Below, piece after piece: positions 15,366 through 23,993 of a stretch of 64,000 nucleotides of DNA. The first letter of the stretch is position 1; each line of letters starts with the position of its first letter. Both the position numbers and the translations under genes were made by a program. Origin of the DNA: JAXGOI01 sp040767605 (lineage in GTDB: Bacteria; Bacillota; Dehalobacteriia; UBA4068); assembly GCA_040767605.1 (NCBI GenBank), contig JAXGOI010000001.1, positions 744,001 through 808,000 on the forward strand, given 5' to 3'. The notes beneath the pieces were generated by a model. It did not search any database, had not been told where the DNA came from, and saw nothing but the letters and a program-made list of their open reading frames with translations.

Positions 15366-16637
15366 CTATTCCAGATATTCAAATTCCTCCGGGCCTATTC
15401 TTACGGTATCTCCGGGTTTAATTCCGGCCTCTCTAAGCTTTTCCTCAAGGCCCATTTTAGTAAATATTCTCTGAATACGCCGCAAGGCGTCCTCACTGTT
15501 TAAATCGGTCATAACCACCAGCTTTTCTATTTCGGCGCCTCCCACAATCCAAACGCCGCCGGAATCCCTCTCAAGGGTAAAGCGCTCTTCCTCCCGGACA
15601 ACAGTCCGGCGGATTTGGGCCTTCTCCTCCTCTATTTCCTGCTCCGGTAAGGCCAAAAGCATATTATGAGCCTCCCAAAGCAGCTCTTTTATGCCTTCCC
15701 CCGTTAGAGAGGAAATTGGGAATAGGGAATACTGCCCCTGTAATTTTTCTTTAAAGATTTCCATTTGCTTTAGCGCGCCGGGCATATCCATTTTTGTGGC
15801 AACAACTATTTGAGGGCGGCGGCTTAAGGATTTTTTATAAAGCTCAAGCTCCCGATTAATCATAATAAAATCCTCATAAGGGTCGCCGTTTTCTTTAGGG
15901 GTCATATCCACCAAGTGGAGGATTATTTTATTCCTTTCAACATGGCGCAAAAAGCGATGCCCCAAGCCGATACCCTGGGAAGCTCCCTCCACCAGCCCGG
16001 GTAAATCCGCCAGGACAAAGCTTTCCCCTTCCCCTAAATCCACAACCCCTAAATTGGGGGAAAGGGTTGTAAAGGGGTAATCCGCAATTTTGGGCCGGGC
16101 CGCCGAAACCTTGGCAATAAAAGTAGATTTTCCCGCATTGGGTAAACCAATCAGGCCGATATCCGCTATAACCTTTAATTCTAAAATCAGGGTTTTTTCT
16201 TCCCCCGGCTCCCCTTTTTCCGCAATTTTGGGGGCCTTTTGCCGGGCATTGGCAAAGCGGGCATTCCCCCGCCCGCCCCGGCCGCCATAGGCGGCAATAA
16301 ACTCCTGACCCTCCCGGACAATATCCGCAAGAACCCGCCCCTCTTCATCCTTAATTAAAGTGCCCAGGGGTAATCTTAAACGCAGGCCTCGGGCATTAGC
16401 GCCGTGCATGGTTTTACCCTGGCCATGAACACCTCTATCCGCCTTATAATGCTGTTTATACTTAAAATCTAAAAGGGTTTTAAGGCCGGAATCCCCCACA
16501 AAAACAATATCCCCGCCTTTGCCGCCATCTCCGCCGGCGGGGCCCCCCAGGGGGACATATTTCTCCCTGCGGAAAGCCACAATTCCATTGCCGCCATCCC
16601 CCGCCTTAAGATAAATTTTTGCATAATCGTAAAACAT
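15366..16637 (-). CDS. obg: GTPase Obg (CgtA) with C-terminal OCT domain
   Basis: 423 residues in three domains: the glycine-rich Obg fold (1-158), the GTPase domain (159-330; P-loop GLPNAGKS at about 166-173, DLPGL, and a G4-type ATKMD) and a C-terminal OCT domain (about 345-423) typical of Firmicutes. Obg binds 50S subunits late in assembly and links growth to the stringent response. In most Firmicutes obg follows rpmA, and in spore formers spo0B lies between; here rpmA is followed by a terminator and obg with nothing in between. An ATG with weak AGGAAAAT upstream is the only plausible start. Confidence 0.97.
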   Translation of the reverse strand: MFYDYAKIYLKAGDGGNGIVAFRREKYVPLGGPAGGDGGKGGDIVFVGDSGLKTLLDFKYKQHYKADRGVHGQGKTMHGANARGLRLRLPLGTLIKDEEGRVLADIVREGQEFIAAYGGRGGRGNARFANARQKAPKIAEKGEPGEEKTLILELKVIADIGLIGLPNAGKSTFIAKVSAARPKIADYPFTTLSPNLGVVDLGEGESFVLADLPGLVEGASQGIGLGHRFLRHVERNKIILHLVDMTPKENGDPYEDFIMINRELELYKKSLSRRPQIVVATKMDMPGALKQMEIFKEKLQGQYSLFPISSLTGEGIKELLWEAHNMLLALPEQEIEEEKAQIRRTVVREEERFTLERDSGGVWIVGGAEIEKLVVMTDLNSEDALRRIQRIFTKMGLEEKLREAGIKPGDTVRIGPEEFEYLE

Positions 16638-16802
16638 ATTTTCCTCAATTTCTTTATTTTTAGTAATTCCCGAATTTTCGAATTCTTATTTTATAACTCA
16701 AAATTTAATTAATTTAATCTTAGCTTATGACGCGGTACAAGTCAATAAACAGCGGGGCAGCCAATTAATCTAATCCCCCTGCACGGGTTTTTAGTATTTT
16801 TT

Positions 16803-16832
16803 AAAAAAGCCCGCCCCCGAGGGAGCAGGCTT
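16803..16832 (-). terminator. Terminator after rplU-rpmA
   Basis: Minus strand AAGCCTGCTCCC pairs with GGGGGCGGGCTT around a short loop and is followed by six T residues. It lies 14 bases after the rpmA stop and before obg, which suggests that rplU-rpmA and obg are at least partly separate transcripts. Confidence 0.8.
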
Positions 16833-16845
16833 AAAAACTATGGAA

Positions 16846-17112
16846 TTAAACAGCTGCGGATTCAGCATAAACGCTGACTTGCTTTTTATCCCGGTTTTTT
16901 CTTTCAAAACGCACCTTGCCGTCTACGGTAGCAAAAAGGGTATCATCCTTGCCGATACCGACATTTTTGCCGGGATGGAATTTGGTGCCTCTTTGGCGCA
17001 CTATGATGCTGCCTGCCGTAACAAACTGGCCATCAGAGCGCTTAAGACCCAATCGCTGAGCATTACTGTCACGACCATTGCGTGAACTGCCCCCTGCCTT
17101 CTTATGAGCCAT
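16846..17112 (-). CDS. rpmA: Ribosomal protein bL27, without Prp-cleaved extension
   Basis: 88 residues starting MAHKKAGGSSRNGRDS. ATG 17112 is 9 bases after GGAGG; the in-frame GTG at 17121 lies inside the ribosome binding region. Most Firmicutes L27 proteins begin with about nine extra residues ending in FFASKK that are removed by the protease Prp. This one begins directly with the mature-type sequence, like Gram-negative L27, and no prp/ysxB gene lies between rplU and rpmA (44 bases apart). L27's N-terminus reaches the peptidyl transferase centre. Confidence 0.97.
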   Translation of the reverse strand: MAHKKAGGSSRNGRDSNAQRLGLKRSDGQFVTAGSIIVRQRGTKFHPGKNVGIGKDDTLFATVDGKVRFERKNRDKKQVSVYAESAAV

Positions 17113-17156
17113 ATATCCCACCTCCCCATTGTGGTAGTAATAAACTTTTTAAAATA

Positions 17157-17468
17157 CTAAGCCATAATCTTCTCAACCTGAATTTTTGTAAAAGGCTGAC
17201 GATGGCCATTTTTAACTCTTTGATTTTTTTTGGGCTTATAACGGAAAACAACTACTTTTTTGCCTTTGCCGTGGCTAAGAACTTTACAGAATACCTTGGC
17301 TCCTTCTAAATAAGGCTTGCCGAATTCCAGCTTGCCTTCTTTTTCCACCGCTATAACCTTATTAATTTCCATTTCGGAGGCTTCCTCGGCTTTTAAAAGC
17401 TCTACCCGAAGAATATCCCCCTCGGCAACTTTATATTGTTTGCCCCCGGTTTCAATAATTGCGTACAT
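17157..17468 (-). CDS. rplU: Ribosomal protein bL21
   Basis: 103 residues, standard length: begins MYAIIETGGKQYKVAEGD and ends with the Lys-rich RQPFTKIQVEKI tail. It is a large-subunit protein contacting 23S rRNA. It has a strong promoter at 17563-17591 and a leader of about 88 bases that appears to be the autoregulatory L21 leader. It is cotranscribed with rpmA. Confidence 0.97.
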   Translation of the reverse strand: MYAIIETGGKQYKVAEGDILRVELLKAEEASEMEINKVIAVEKEGKLEFGKPYLEGAKVFCKVLSHGKGKKVVVFRYKPKKNQRVKNGHRQPFTKIQVEKIMA

Positions 17469-17556
17469 TGTTGCACCCCCCCACTATTTAAGACTCGCCC
17501 GAGCCGGTGGCATTCAGCACTTAAAACCGGTACAGTGCGGTAACACGCAACATAAC
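17469..17556 (-). promoter_or_regulatory. Candidate L21 leader RNA
   Basis: Leader between the promoter and rplU. On the minus strand it contains GCACTGTACCGG, a GCACT/AGTGC hairpin, repeated CCGG elements and a CGGGCGAGTC block before the G-rich ribosome binding site. A conserved L21 leader is known upstream of rplU in Firmicutes; position, length and GC-rich pairing agree, but I have not matched it to a covariance model. Confidence 0.55.
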
Positions 17557-17562
17557 AGATTA

Positions 17563-17591
17563 ATATTAGCATAAGCCTTTTGCTTTGTCAA
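17563..17591 (-). promoter_or_regulatory. Promoter of rplU-rpmA
   Basis: Minus strand perfect TTGACA (17586-17591), 17-base spacer ending in TGC, TAATAT (17563-17568). One of the best sigma-A-type promoters in the window. Confidence 0.85.
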
Positions 17592-17722
17592 TGGATTTTA
17601 TTTTAGCCCTTTTAAAACATAAAAAACAAAAGCAACCCGTTTTATAGGGTAAAATATTTATTTTTTTATATTTTTGCCTCTCAAATTAATTAGCTCTTCA
17701 GCTCCGTTTACCCGGTTTTTAT

Positions 17723-19423
17723 TTAATCCAGCGGCCTTAGGGTAAAGCTTTCCGGGGGAAGGCCCAAAACGCCTTCAATTACAATTTTTTTGGCCCATTT
17801 TTCTTCCAAGGCCGCCAGCTGCCGGCCATAGAAGGATTCTAAATAAGCGGCGGTTTCCTTAGGCACCTGTATTAAAATGGTCTCCCCTTGGGTATTTTGA
17901 GCCTCTTGAGGGAAGGCCAGCTTAATCTGATGAGCCACAGTAGCCTCGGAAAAAACCCGCCCTTTGCCGCTGCAATAGGGGCATTCCTTCTCCATTACAT
18001 AAGAAAGCTCATGGCCTAGTTTTTTTCTGGTCATTTCCACAAGGCCTAATTGAGTCATCCCTAAAACAGTAACCCGAGTGCGGTCTTTTTTTAACTCTTC
18101 TTCCAAATAGGCTAAAAGCTCCGCCCTTTTTAAGGGGGAATCCATATCGATAAAATCTACAATAATTATGCCGCCGGTATTTCGCAAGCGCAATTGGCGG
18201 GAAATCTCCTTAACGGCCTCCATATTTGTTTTAGAAACAGTATCCGCCAGATTTGTTTCCCCTACATATTTGCCTGTATTTACATCAATAATTGTAAGGG
18301 CCTCGGTTTGGTCAAAAACAATATAACCCCCGCTTTTAAGCCAAACCCTTCTTTGCAGAGCCTCTTTAAGCTGCCCGTAAATATTATATTTTTCAAAAAT
18401 ATCCTCTTCTTTTATAAAAACCCTTTCTTCAAGGGTAAAAAAATCCTCGCTTATTATTTCCTCCAGCTTTTCCCGGGTTTCCGGGCTGTTTACAATCAGG
18501 CGGTTTATATTTTCATAATCGCTGTCTCTAATAACTCTTTGCAGCATATCCAAATCCCGATGGATTAAAGAGGCGGCCGGGCTTTTGGCCGCTTTACCCT
18601 GAATTCTGCGCCACTGTTTAATTAAGGCTTTTAAATCCGCCCCCAATTCGTCCCGCCCCACTCCATTGGCAACTGTACGGATTATTACCCCCATTTCAGG
18701 AGGCAATAATTGCGAGACTAAATCCTTAAGGCGCTGGCATTCTCCGCTGTCTTCAATCCGGCGGGAAACGGCAATATATTTATTCATAGGCATAAGCACC
18801 AAATAGCGGCCGGGCAGGGTAATATTTGTTGTAACCCTGGCCCCTTTAGAGCCTACGGGCTCTTTGCAGATTTGTACCATTATTTGCTGCCTTTTTTTTA
18901 AAAGCTGGCTTATGGTTTTTTCTTCTTTTCTGCCGCTGTTTTGCCTTATTTCATTATTTTCTTTTATTTCCCTATCTTCTTCTGGGGCATCGTTATTATC
19001 GCAAAAGTATTCGTTTTGGCTATTATAGGTTTTTGGTTTGGCATCCTCAACATATAAAAAGCTGTTTTTGTTTAAGCCGATATTAACAAAGGCGGCCTGC
19101 ATTCCCGGGAGGATATTTTCTACCTGCCCCATATAAATATTCCCTAAAAGCCTTTGGCGGGTAAGGCGCTCTAAATATATTTCTACCAGTTTGCCGTTTT
19201 CCAAAAGGGCTATGGCGGTTTCATCATCCTCAATTTTAATGAGCATTTCTTTATTTATAGCGTCTTTATTAGCCGTGCCATTATTCTCTATTGGATTATT
19301 CTCTATTGGATTATTCTCTATTGAATTATTCTCTATTGAATTATTCCCTATTGAATTATTCCCTATTGGATTATTGTTTATTTCATTATCCGGCCCTTGA
19401 TTACCCGGTATTAGATTATTCAT
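17723..19423 (-). CDS. rng: Ribonuclease E/G family endoribonuclease (RNase G) with repeat-expanded N-terminus
   Basis: 566 residues. The RNase G core starts near residue 60 (LIKIEDDETAIALLENGKL), with an S1 domain (about 95-200), a catalytic DNase-I-like region holding the metal-binding DVNTGKYVG and DFIDMDSPLKR motifs, and the zinc-link CPYCSGKG. The first 60 residues are an Asn-rich low-complexity run built on six copies of a 15-bp unit encoding NNPIE or NNSIE; they have no counterpart in usual RNase G. A start inside the sequence (ATG of MLIKIEDDE) is possible, but the upstream frame is fully open from an ATG. The enzyme cleaves single-stranded A/U-rich RNA in rRNA maturation and mRNA decay. 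Gene order radical SAM-DUF2344-rng-rplU is conserved in Clostridia. Confidence 0.95.
   Translation of the reverse strand: MNNLIPGNQGPDNEINNNPIGNNSIGNNSIENNSIENNPIENNPIENNGTANKDAINKEMLIKIEDDETAIALLENGKLVEIYLERLTRQRLLGNIYMGQVENILPGMQAAFVNIGLNKNSFLYVEDAKPKTYNSQNEYFCDNNDAPEEDREIKENNEIRQNSGRKEEKTISQLLKKRQQIMVQICKEPVGSKGARVTTNITLPGRYLVLMPMNKYIAVSRRIEDSGECQRLKDLVSQLLPPEMGVIIRTVANGVGRDELGADLKALIKQWRRIQGKAAKSPAASLIHRDLDMLQRVIRDSDYENINRLIVNSPETREKLEEIISEDFFTLEERVFIKEEDIFEKYNIYGQLKEALQRRVWLKSGGYIVFDQTEALTIIDVNTGKYVGETNLADTVSKTNMEAVKEISRQLRLRNTGGIIIVDFIDMDSPLKRAELLAYLEEELKKDRTRVTVLGMTQLGLVEMTRKKLGHELSYVMEKECPYCSGKGRVFSEATVAHQIKLAFPQEAQNTQGETILIQVPKETAAYLESFYGRQLAALEEKWAKKIVIEGVLGLPPESFTLRPLD
19281..19370 (-). 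repeat. 15-bp tandem repeat in rng, six copies
   Basis: Plus-strand unit TTATTCTCTATTGGA, six copies at 19281, 19296, 19311, 19326, 19341 and 19356 with only one or two changes each (GGA/GAA, CTC/CCC), then a degenerate seventh. The period is a multiple of three, so copy-number change keeps the rng frame. Confidence 0.95.
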
Positions 19424-19459
19424 AAATTACCCTTCCCTATTTGGCTTTTTGCCGATTCC

Positions 19460-20227
19460 TCATACCTCTTTAATCTCCTGGCAAAACAATTCCGTACGCA
19501 AAATCTCCTCAACTTTACCCCCGGCAAAAAAGCTGACTATACTTTCTGCCAGCTCCTTTGGCTTAGGGCTGCCCTTAGAACCTAATTTGCAAAGGGCAAA
19601 AACCTTATTTCCCTCAGCCCTAAGGCTTAAGATTCCCCGGCGTATATCCACCATTTTATCCCCTTTGGGGGAAAGCCGCAATACCTCAAACTCTTCTTTG
19701 GCCAAAAGCTTATGGCAGGCCTCCGCCAGTTCCTCCTCTTTTAGGCCGGTAAAACTGATTTTATATTTAGCCCTGTTAAGGCTTGCCATTAAAGAAGGTA
19801 CGGAAAGCTCTATCTCCTTTGCCTCTTCTATTTTTAGGCCCCGGGGCATAAGGCTGTTCAGCTCCTTTTCCCACCCCGGGGATAGCTTTGCTTTAAAATC
19901 AACATCAAAATATTCGCCCAGGCTGGCAAGGCCAACGGGATGGGCAGGCCCCCAGGATATAAGCAAATGGGGGTTAAAGCCCTCGGAATAGCGTAAAGGT
20001 AATTTCCCCCTTCTTAGAGCCCTTTCCACACTGCGGAGTAAATCCAAATGGGAAAGCCAGGCACAATCCCCTAAAATACTCAGCCTAACCCTCCACCTGA
20101 AAACTTGGGGCAAAATATCTTCTTGGGCTTTATTTTCCGGGTTTATTTGTTTTAAGCCTCCAGGCTTTTCCCTATCCTCCAATAGGGGCAGGGTGTCCCC
20201 CCCTATGGGGCAAAATTCTTTATCCAT
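19460..20227 (-). CDS. TIGR03936 family protein (DUF2344)
   Basis: 255 residues. The core begins at FRWRVRLSILGDCAWLSHLDLLRSVER (a segment around residue 43) and includes LRYSEGFNPHLLISWGPAHPVG, the family hallmark. The preceding 40 residues are a variable leader. It overlaps the upstream radical SAM gene by 8 bases and precedes rng; in other bacteria the two domains are sometimes fused, suggesting that they act together. The function is not established; an RNA or ribosome link is inferred from the neighbours. Confidence 0.92.
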   Translation of the reverse strand: MDKEFCPIGGDTLPLLEDREKPGGLKQINPENKAQEDILPQVFRWRVRLSILGDCAWLSHLDLLRSVERALRRGKLPLRYSEGFNPHLLISWGPAHPVGLASLGEYFDVDFKAKLSPGWEKELNSLMPRGLKIEEAKEIELSVPSLMASLNRAKYKISFTGLKEEELAEACHKLLAKEEFEVLRLSPKGDKMVDIRRGILSLRAEGNKVFALCKLGSKGSPKPKELAESIVSFFAGGKVEEILRTELFCQEIKEV

Positions 20228-22118
20228 ATAAATTACCTTTACCCTCTCCCTGCCAGGGGCCTTGGAGAATATTCTCGCAGGCCGTATTTTGGCAAACGCC
20301 GCAGCCGCTGCAATCTCCTCCCCGGCAATCCGGGGTTATAAGGGCAGCCTCGGCCTTTTCCTTCTCCTGCCAAAGCCAGGCCTTATCCACCCCGCAGGAT
20401 ATATGCTCCCAGGGCAGTATTTCGCCATAAGAATATTGGCGGTTGGCAAATTCCTCTATGGTAAAACCCGCCTCGGTAAAGGCCTCCTGCCATAAATCAA
20501 AGCGAAAATGCTCCCTCCAGCCGTCAAAACGGCAGCCCTTTTTCCAGGCATTTTCTAAAACCTTACCTAAAGGCCTGCCGCCTCTGGCAAAGGCCGCCTC
20601 TAAAAAGCTCTCATTAACATTATGCATACTGAGGGAAACAGCCTTTAAAGGGCGGATTTCCGCCTTTAAAAGAGCCTGACGTCGGAGAAGTTCATCTTTA
20701 TTTACCTGCCCATACCACTGGAAAGCAGTATGGGGCTTAGGGATAAAAGAGGCAACCCCTAAAGATATTGCCAAGGGTCTTCCTTTACCCGGGGGGCGGT
20801 TTTCTTTAAAACAGCGGATTATCCCCCGGCAAATTTGGGCAATCCCTAAAATATCCTCATCAGTTTCCCCGGGGAGGCCCAGCATAAAATATAGCTTAAC
20901 CTTGCTCCAGCCCTCCCGGAAGGCGGCGGCCGCCGCCTGAAAAATCTCTTCTTCGTTAATCCCTTTATTAATGCTGTCCCTCATTCTCTGGGTGCCGGCC
21001 TCCGGGGCAAAGGTTAGGCCGCTTTTTCTTACCTGCTGCACCTGATCGGCCAAAGCGACGGAAAAGGCATCCACTCTTAAAGAGGGGAGGGAGATTCCTA
21101 TGCAATCCGGGGCATGTTCCTCTATAAGCCGGCTTGCCAAGGCCTCGATTTGAGTATAATCGGCGGAAGATAAAGAAACCAAGCCGATTTCATCATAGCC
21201 TGTGGCATCTAATTGAGCTTTAGCCTGCTCCAATAATTTTTGCAGGCCTTTTTCTCTTATTGGGCGATAAATAATCCCCGCCTGGCAAAAACGGCAGCCC
21301 CGGCAGCAGCCCCGCATTATTTCCAACATAAGCCTGTCATGAACAATTTTTGTATTAGGCAGCAGCCCCTTTATAGGGAAGGGGGCATTATCAAAATCAG
21401 TAATAATTCTCTTCTCTACAATGGCGGGGGCTCCCCCTTGAGGGGAAATTTCCAGTATGGCGCCGTCTTTTCCGTAGCTAATATTATATAAAGAGGGTAT
21501 ATAAATCCCTTTTATGGCGGCGGCCTGAGCTAAAACATCCTCCTTTTGCCCATCGGCGGCTTTAACCCTTTCCACCAGGGCCATAAGCTCAACTAAAACC
21601 TCTTCCCCCTCGCCTATTACAAAAAGGTCAATAAAATCCGCCAAGGGCTCCGGGTTAAAGGCAACGGGGCCGCCGGCTATTACCAAGGGCCAGCCCCGGC
21701 GCTTATTACTTTGGAGGGGCAAACCGCTTAAATCCAGCATATTTAAGACATTAGAAAAACTCAGCTCGTACTGAAGGGTAAAGCCGACAATATCAAAATC
21801 CTTAATAAAATGCTTGCTCTCCCAAGAGAAAAGAGGCAGGCCCTTTTCCCTCATTATAGCCTCCATATCGGCCAGAGGGGCAAAGGAACGCTCCATTAAA
21901 AAGCCCTCTTCCCTGTTTACCGCCCCATAAAGAATCCGCAAACCTAAATGAGACATACCGATTTCATAGGTATCAGGGAAGAGAAAGGCCATTTTCACCT
22001 TGGTTTTTTGCCAATTTTTTAAAATGCTGTTATATTCCCCGCCAATATATTGGGCGGGCCTCTCCACCAGAGGGAGAATTTCCTGCTCCAGGATAATATC
22101 CGCTTTTATTTTAGCCAC
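20220..22118 (-). CDS. Radical SAM protein, TIGR03960 family (B12-binding-type N-terminus)
   Basis: 632 residues. An N-terminal cobalamin-binding-like domain (about 35-200, with AFLFPDTYEIGMSHLGLRIL) precedes the radical SAM domain, whose cluster motif RGCCRGCRFCQAG (about 270-282) has CxxxCxxC. The C-terminus holds a further cysteine group (CRGGDCSGCGVCQ, about 605-617). It is paired with the DUF2344 gene and followed by rng and rplU. The chemistry is unknown; the name rests on architecture and locus. Confidence 0.93.
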   Translation of the reverse strand: MAKIKADIILEQEILPLVERPAQYIGGEYNSILKNWQKTKVKMAFLFPDTYEIGMSHLGLRILYGAVNREEGFLMERSFAPLADMEAIMREKGLPLFSWESKHFIKDFDIVGFTLQYELSFSNVLNMLDLSGLPLQSNKRRGWPLVIAGGPVAFNPEPLADFIDLFVIGEGEEVLVELMALVERVKAADGQKEDVLAQAAAIKGIYIPSLYNISYGKDGAILEISPQGGAPAIVEKRIITDFDNAPFPIKGLLPNTKIVHDRLMLEIMRGCCRGCRFCQAGIIYRPIREKGLQKLLEQAKAQLDATGYDEIGLVSLSSADYTQIEALASRLIEEHAPDCIGISLPSLRVDAFSVALADQVQQVRKSGLTFAPEAGTQRMRDSINKGINEEEIFQAAAAAFREGWSKVKLYFMLGLPGETDEDILGIAQICRGIIRCFKENRPPGKGRPLAISLGVASFIPKPHTAFQWYGQVNKDELLRRQALLKAEIRPLKAVSLSMHNVNESFLEAAFARGGRPLGKVLENAWKKGCRFDGWREHFRFDLWQEAFTEAGFTIEEFANRQYSYGEILPWEHISCGVDKAWLWQEKEKAEAALITPDCRGGDCSGCGVCQNTACENILQGPWQGEGKGNLYG

Positions 22119-22249
22119 TTCCTTAATTGGATTAATGCCTATAATTTATAGTATACCTGTTTTTCGCACTTTTTTGCTTTTTTTGATATTTCCACATTTA
22201 CTCCCCTAAACCCTGCAAAAAATAAAGAAGCCCAAAAAGCTCCTTAAAA

Positions 22250-22286
22250 TTATAAAAACCGGCAGGGCTTTTAACTGCCGGTTTTT
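22250..22286 (-). terminator. Terminator after the M23-like gene
   Basis: Perfect 12-bp stem (22254-22265 with 22275-22286). On the minus strand the 3' arm ends in TTTTTATAATTTT. It lies 29 bases beyond the M23-like stop and separates that unit from the radical SAM-rng unit. Confidence 0.85.
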
Positions 22287-22314
22287 ATTCTGGTTTATTT
22301 TAATCCCTTTTACA

Positions 22315-22932
22315 TCAGCTTTTTATAAAAAGCCAGAGAAGAGGGTCCTGATATTTACCCTCCTGTAAAAGGGAAAAGCTTAAAGGCTCCTGCCCTAGGG
22401 TAGCAATATATGCCCCGGCTTTAACCCTTTGCCCCCTGATAACTTCTATTTTGCTTAGCCCCCCATAAAGGGTTTTAAAACCGTTTTCATGGTCAATTTC
22501 AATCAAATAAAAACCGTCCAGCATAATTACGGAATTAATTATGCCGCCTGCGGAGGCTTTAACCCTTTCCCCCTCTTCACCCCGGATAAGCACACCGGCA
22601 TTGGCTTGCCCTTCCTCCGCACTTTGAGAAAAATCCCTTACCACAATGCCTGAAACGGGTAAAATAAATTCCGGCGTATTTATTGTTTTCCCCGCCGGAA
22701 GAATTTCCTCCATTGGGAACCAGCTCTCGGCTAAAGACAAGCCCTCCGCCCTAAAATAACGGGCATAATCTCCTAAAAGCCCCGGGGCTAAAGAATAATG
22801 CCAAATTGAAAATACTAAAATAATTGCCCCTAAAATTTGGGATAAAAGCAGCCAGCGCCGGCGTAAGCCCCGCCGCTTGCCTGAAGGCCCCGCCGGAATT
22901 TGGGCCCGGGCAAAATCATTTATGCTTCCCAT
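22315..22932 (-). CDS. Membrane-anchored degenerate M23 (LytM-like) protein, SpoIVFA-like
   Basis: 205 residues: a basic N-terminus, one membrane helix (about 28-48) and an outside LytM fold (about 105-205). The M23 zinc ligands are missing: the usual HxH strand is LSFSLL, and the first His-Asp pair is not present, so it cannot be a peptidase of the normal type. In Bacillus the matching place between minD and rplU is held by spoIVFA (a degenerate M23 regulator) and spoIVFB. This gene resembles SpoIVFA in position, topology and loss of ligands, but there is no M50 protease gene beside it. It may otherwise be a cell-wall scaffold protein. Confidence 0.8.
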   Translation of the reverse strand: MGSINDFARAQIPAGPSGKRRGLRRRWLLLSQILGAIILVFSIWHYSLAPGLLGDYARYFRAEGLSLAESWFPMEEILPAGKTINTPEFILPVSGIVVRDFSQSAEEGQANAGVLIRGEEGERVKASAGGIINSVIMLDGFYLIEIDHENGFKTLYGGLSKIEVIRGQRVKAGAYIATLGQEPLSFSLLQEGKYQDPLLWLFIKS

Positions 22933-23037
22933 ATTATCACCTGAGGACAGACTTAATACTATAGATATATGCGCCGGTCTTTATAATATGCCCCGGTATA
23001 AAAAGGAAAATAATTTTTTATTTCCCCCCCCGTAAAG

Positions 23038-23067
23038 AAAAAGGCGGCGGGCAAAGCCCCCCGCCTT
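23038..23067 (-). terminator. Terminator after the homocysteine methyltransferase gene
   Basis: Minus strand AAGGCGGGG...CCGCCTT hairpin (about 23041-23067) followed by TTTTCTTT, 23 bases after the stop codon. Confidence 0.75.
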
Positions 23068-23089
23068 AAAGCTTACATTTTAAAGGTTT

Positions 23090-23968
23090 TTAATAGCCCT
23101 TTTGAGCAATCAGCTTAACCAAAGCTTTAATATGCTCCGGAGTTGTACCACAGCAGCCGCCCACCAGCTGCACCCCGGCTTTAAGGCAGGCCTCCATACC
23201 CCGGGCAAAATCCCCGGGAGACATATCATAATAGGTTAGGCCATTTTCCAGCCTGGGTTTACCTGCATTAGGCTGAACGCAAACCGGCAACCCAACGGGA
23301 AGCATATTTTCAGCTATTTGGGCTAATTCTTCAGGGTTTAAATCTCCGCAATTTGCCCCTATTACCGTACCCCCGGCTTCTTTTACGGCCTCTGCGCATT
23401 TAATTGCCGTATCCCCCATAAAGGTAACCCCGCCTTTTTTTAAGGAGCTGAAGGTGAGAGAAACAATTACCGGCAGATTACTCACTTCCCGGCAGGCTTT
23501 AAGAGCCAGCAAAGCCTCTTTTAATTGAAAAACCGTTTCGATAATAAAGCCGTCGGCCCCCGCCCCGGCTAAATATTTTGCCTGCTCTAAAAAAGAAGCA
23601 AAAAAATCTTCTTCCCTCCCGGCGCCAAAAGGCTGCAGTAAATCCCCGGTGGGGCCCATATCCCCTAAAACATAAGCCTTGCCCGCCGCCGCTTTTTTAG
23701 CGATTTCTACCCCGGCGGCATTGGCTTTAGCCAAATCCAGCCCGCCCTTTTTTGCCGAATAAATCGAGTTTAGGGTAAGGGTATTTGTAATAATACAATT
23801 GCAGCCGGCCTCGATATACTCCCTATGAACCTCCTCTACCCCTTGGGGGCAGCTTAAATTATAGGTATCCCCGCTGAAATCATAGCCCTTGGCAACTAAA
23901 CGGCTGCCCATACCCCCGTCTAAAATCAGCCTTTGGCCTTTTATTATGGCATCTTCAAATTTTATCAT
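23090..23968 (-). CDS. Homocysteine S-methyltransferase family protein
   Basis: 292 residues, a single TIM-barrel domain like the N-terminal domain of MetH and the stand-alone MmuM/YitJ-type enzymes. The zinc ligands are visible as ANCG (Cys about 205) and GGCCGTTPEH (Cys pair about 269-270), and the N-terminal ILDGGMGS motif is intact. It would transfer a methyl group to homocysteine; the donor (S-methylmethionine, methylated corrinoid or folate) is not determined. It lies between rodA and the M23-like gene, inside a cell-shape cluster where it is not usual. Confidence 0.9.
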   Translation of the reverse strand: MIKFEDAIIKGQRLILDGGMGSRLVAKGYDFSGDTYNLSCPQGVEEVHREYIEAGCNCIITNTLTLNSIYSAKKGGLDLAKANAAGVEIAKKAAAGKAYVLGDMGPTGDLLQPFGAGREEDFFASFLEQAKYLAGAGADGFIIETVFQLKEALLALKACREVSNLPVIVSLTFSSLKKGGVTFMGDTAIKCAEAVKEAGGTVIGANCGDLNPEELAQIAENMLPVGLPVCVQPNAGKPRLENGLTYYDMSPGDFARGMEACLKAGVQLVGGCCGTTPEHIKALVKLIAQKGY

Positions 23969-23993
23969 TAGCTTACCTCTTATTAATTATATT

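Noticed and set aside
22315..22932. Active M23 endopeptidase
   Set aside because: The zinc-binding His/Asp residues are replaced, so the fold is kept but not the active site.
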